A stretch of DNA of 64,000 nucleotides from Pseudolabrys sp. (GTDB taxonomy: Bacteria > Pseudomonadota > Alphaproteobacteria > Rhizobiales > Xanthobacteraceae): the NCBI GenBank assembly GCA_017849615.1, contig JAFIGS010000005.1:111345-175344 (forward strand), read 5' to 3'. Each line of letters starts with the position of its first letter. Position 1 is the first letter of the stretch. A program made the position numbers and the translations under genes. Positions 63,809-64,000 of the stretch are shown here, one piece after another. The notes beneath the pieces were generated by a model. That model was not told the origin of the DNA. It ran no database searches and worked only from the letters and a program-made list of their open reading frames with translations.

Positions 63809-63837
63809 TTGACCCGTATTCCTACTAGTCCTATATT
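63809..63837 (+). promoter_or_regulatory. Strong sigma-70-type promoter candidate
   Basis: TTGACC (63809-63814), exactly 17 bp, TATATT (63832-63837), in an AT-rich break within GC-rich surroundings. Transcription would begin near 63845. This is the best-spaced promoter seen in the window and points rightwards into a structured region at the edge. Confidence 0.65.
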
Positions 63838-63841
63838 CCCA

Positions 63842-64000
63842 CTATCCCGCCCCTGTTAACGAGGGGTGTCTGTACAGCATCTTCAGATGCTGGGGCGGGG
63901 AGCGGTGGCCGGGACGGGGCGTCGGAGATGCGGCGCGGTTTCCCCTCCCGGCGGTCCAAACCGCGCCAGGTTTCCAGCACGCCAGCCGCGTGCCGGGGCC
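63842..64000 (+). ncRNA. Structured leader or small RNA candidate, running off the window
   Basis: Downstream of the promoter are four hairpins: CCCCT/AGGGG around GTTAACG (near 63850-63866); CAGCATCT/AGATGCTG (63875-63892, perfect, 2-base loop); GGCGCGGTTT/AAACCGCGCC (63932-63967, perfect 10-bp stem, 16-base loop); GCACGC/GCGTGC (63977-63993). I recognise no known RNA family. It could be a long structured 5' leader of the next gene or a separate RNA. Confidence 0.4.
63928..64000 (+). CDS. Possible start of a gene continuing past the window (very uncertain)
   Basis: An ATG at 63928 directly preceded by GGAG opens a frame without stop to base 64000; its first residues are basic (MRRGFPSRRSKPRQ), which could start a signal peptide or anchor. 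The same bases form the large hairpin described in the RNA entry, so this may not be coding. Confidence 0.25.
   Translation, partial: MRRGFPSRRSKPRQVSSTPAACRG

Overview
The window looks like a chromosomal segment of a high-GC alphaproteobacterium of the order Hyphomicrobiales (Rhizobiales), most like the Nitrobacteraceae/Xanthobacteraceae side of the order. The basis is gene content and order: a pdhA-pdhB-pdhC-lpd block with lipA and a ratA-type gene, fused ispDF, a nifR3(dusB)-ntrB-ntrC-ntrY-ntrX nitrogen-control block followed by a D-amino-acid aminotransferase, hfq and hflX, and many REP-like palindromic repeats between genes. Species assignment is inference.

Layout. 1-13.9 kb: 3' end of enolase, a FtsB/DivIC protein, the pyruvate dehydrogenase genes with an AT-richer intruder gene (5371-6207) whose sequence shows a PD-(D/E)xK nuclease-like pattern, cysK, lipA, ratA, a FUSC-type membrane protein, a frameshifted tspO, pncC/cinA and ispDF. 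14.1-25.8 kb: dusB-ntrB-ntrC (ntrC carries an in-frame amber stop), an LLM-type oxidoreductase, ntrY-ntrX, dat, hfq, hflX. 25.9-39.9 kb: ABC-F, mazG, a 28-bp sequence with the architecture of a XerCD dif site (28498-28525), then an MBL hydrolase, tatD, metG, a tlde1/L,D-transpeptidase-like protein, phoH, DUF6481, an RHH protein, holB-tmk, a D,D-carboxypeptidase and rlpA. Genes left of the dif candidate are mostly on the + strand and genes right of it mostly on the - strand, as expected for two replichores meeting at a terminus.

40.2-56.2 kb is an accessory catabolic stretch on the - strand. Its first part is an IclR-regulated operon (iclR, RraA-family aldolase, aconitase-family large and small subunits, TRAP transporter). 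Its second part is a peptide-type ABC importer with a permease-ATPase fusion, an amidohydrolase, an XRE-cupin regulator and an omega-amino-acid aminotransferase. A 5-hydroxyisourate hydrolase pseudogene with an internal amber stop lies between the two. A gene-poor 640-bp stretch then leads to divergent tRNA-Phe and tRNA-Ser genes.

57-64 kb: a TPR-methyltransferase, small secreted proteins, an Asp/Asn beta-hydroxylase-like protein, a possible Imm50-like orphan, rimO, and at the right edge a well-spaced promoter followed by a strongly structured leader or RNA that runs off the window.

The main points of interest are the dif candidate, the nuclease-like intruder in the PDH operon, the three apparent gene lesions (ntrC, HIU hydrolase, tspO), an in-frame palindromic element in pdhC, the uncharacterised aconitase-like/RraA/TRAP operon with a palindromic operator candidate, and the structured RNA at the right edge.
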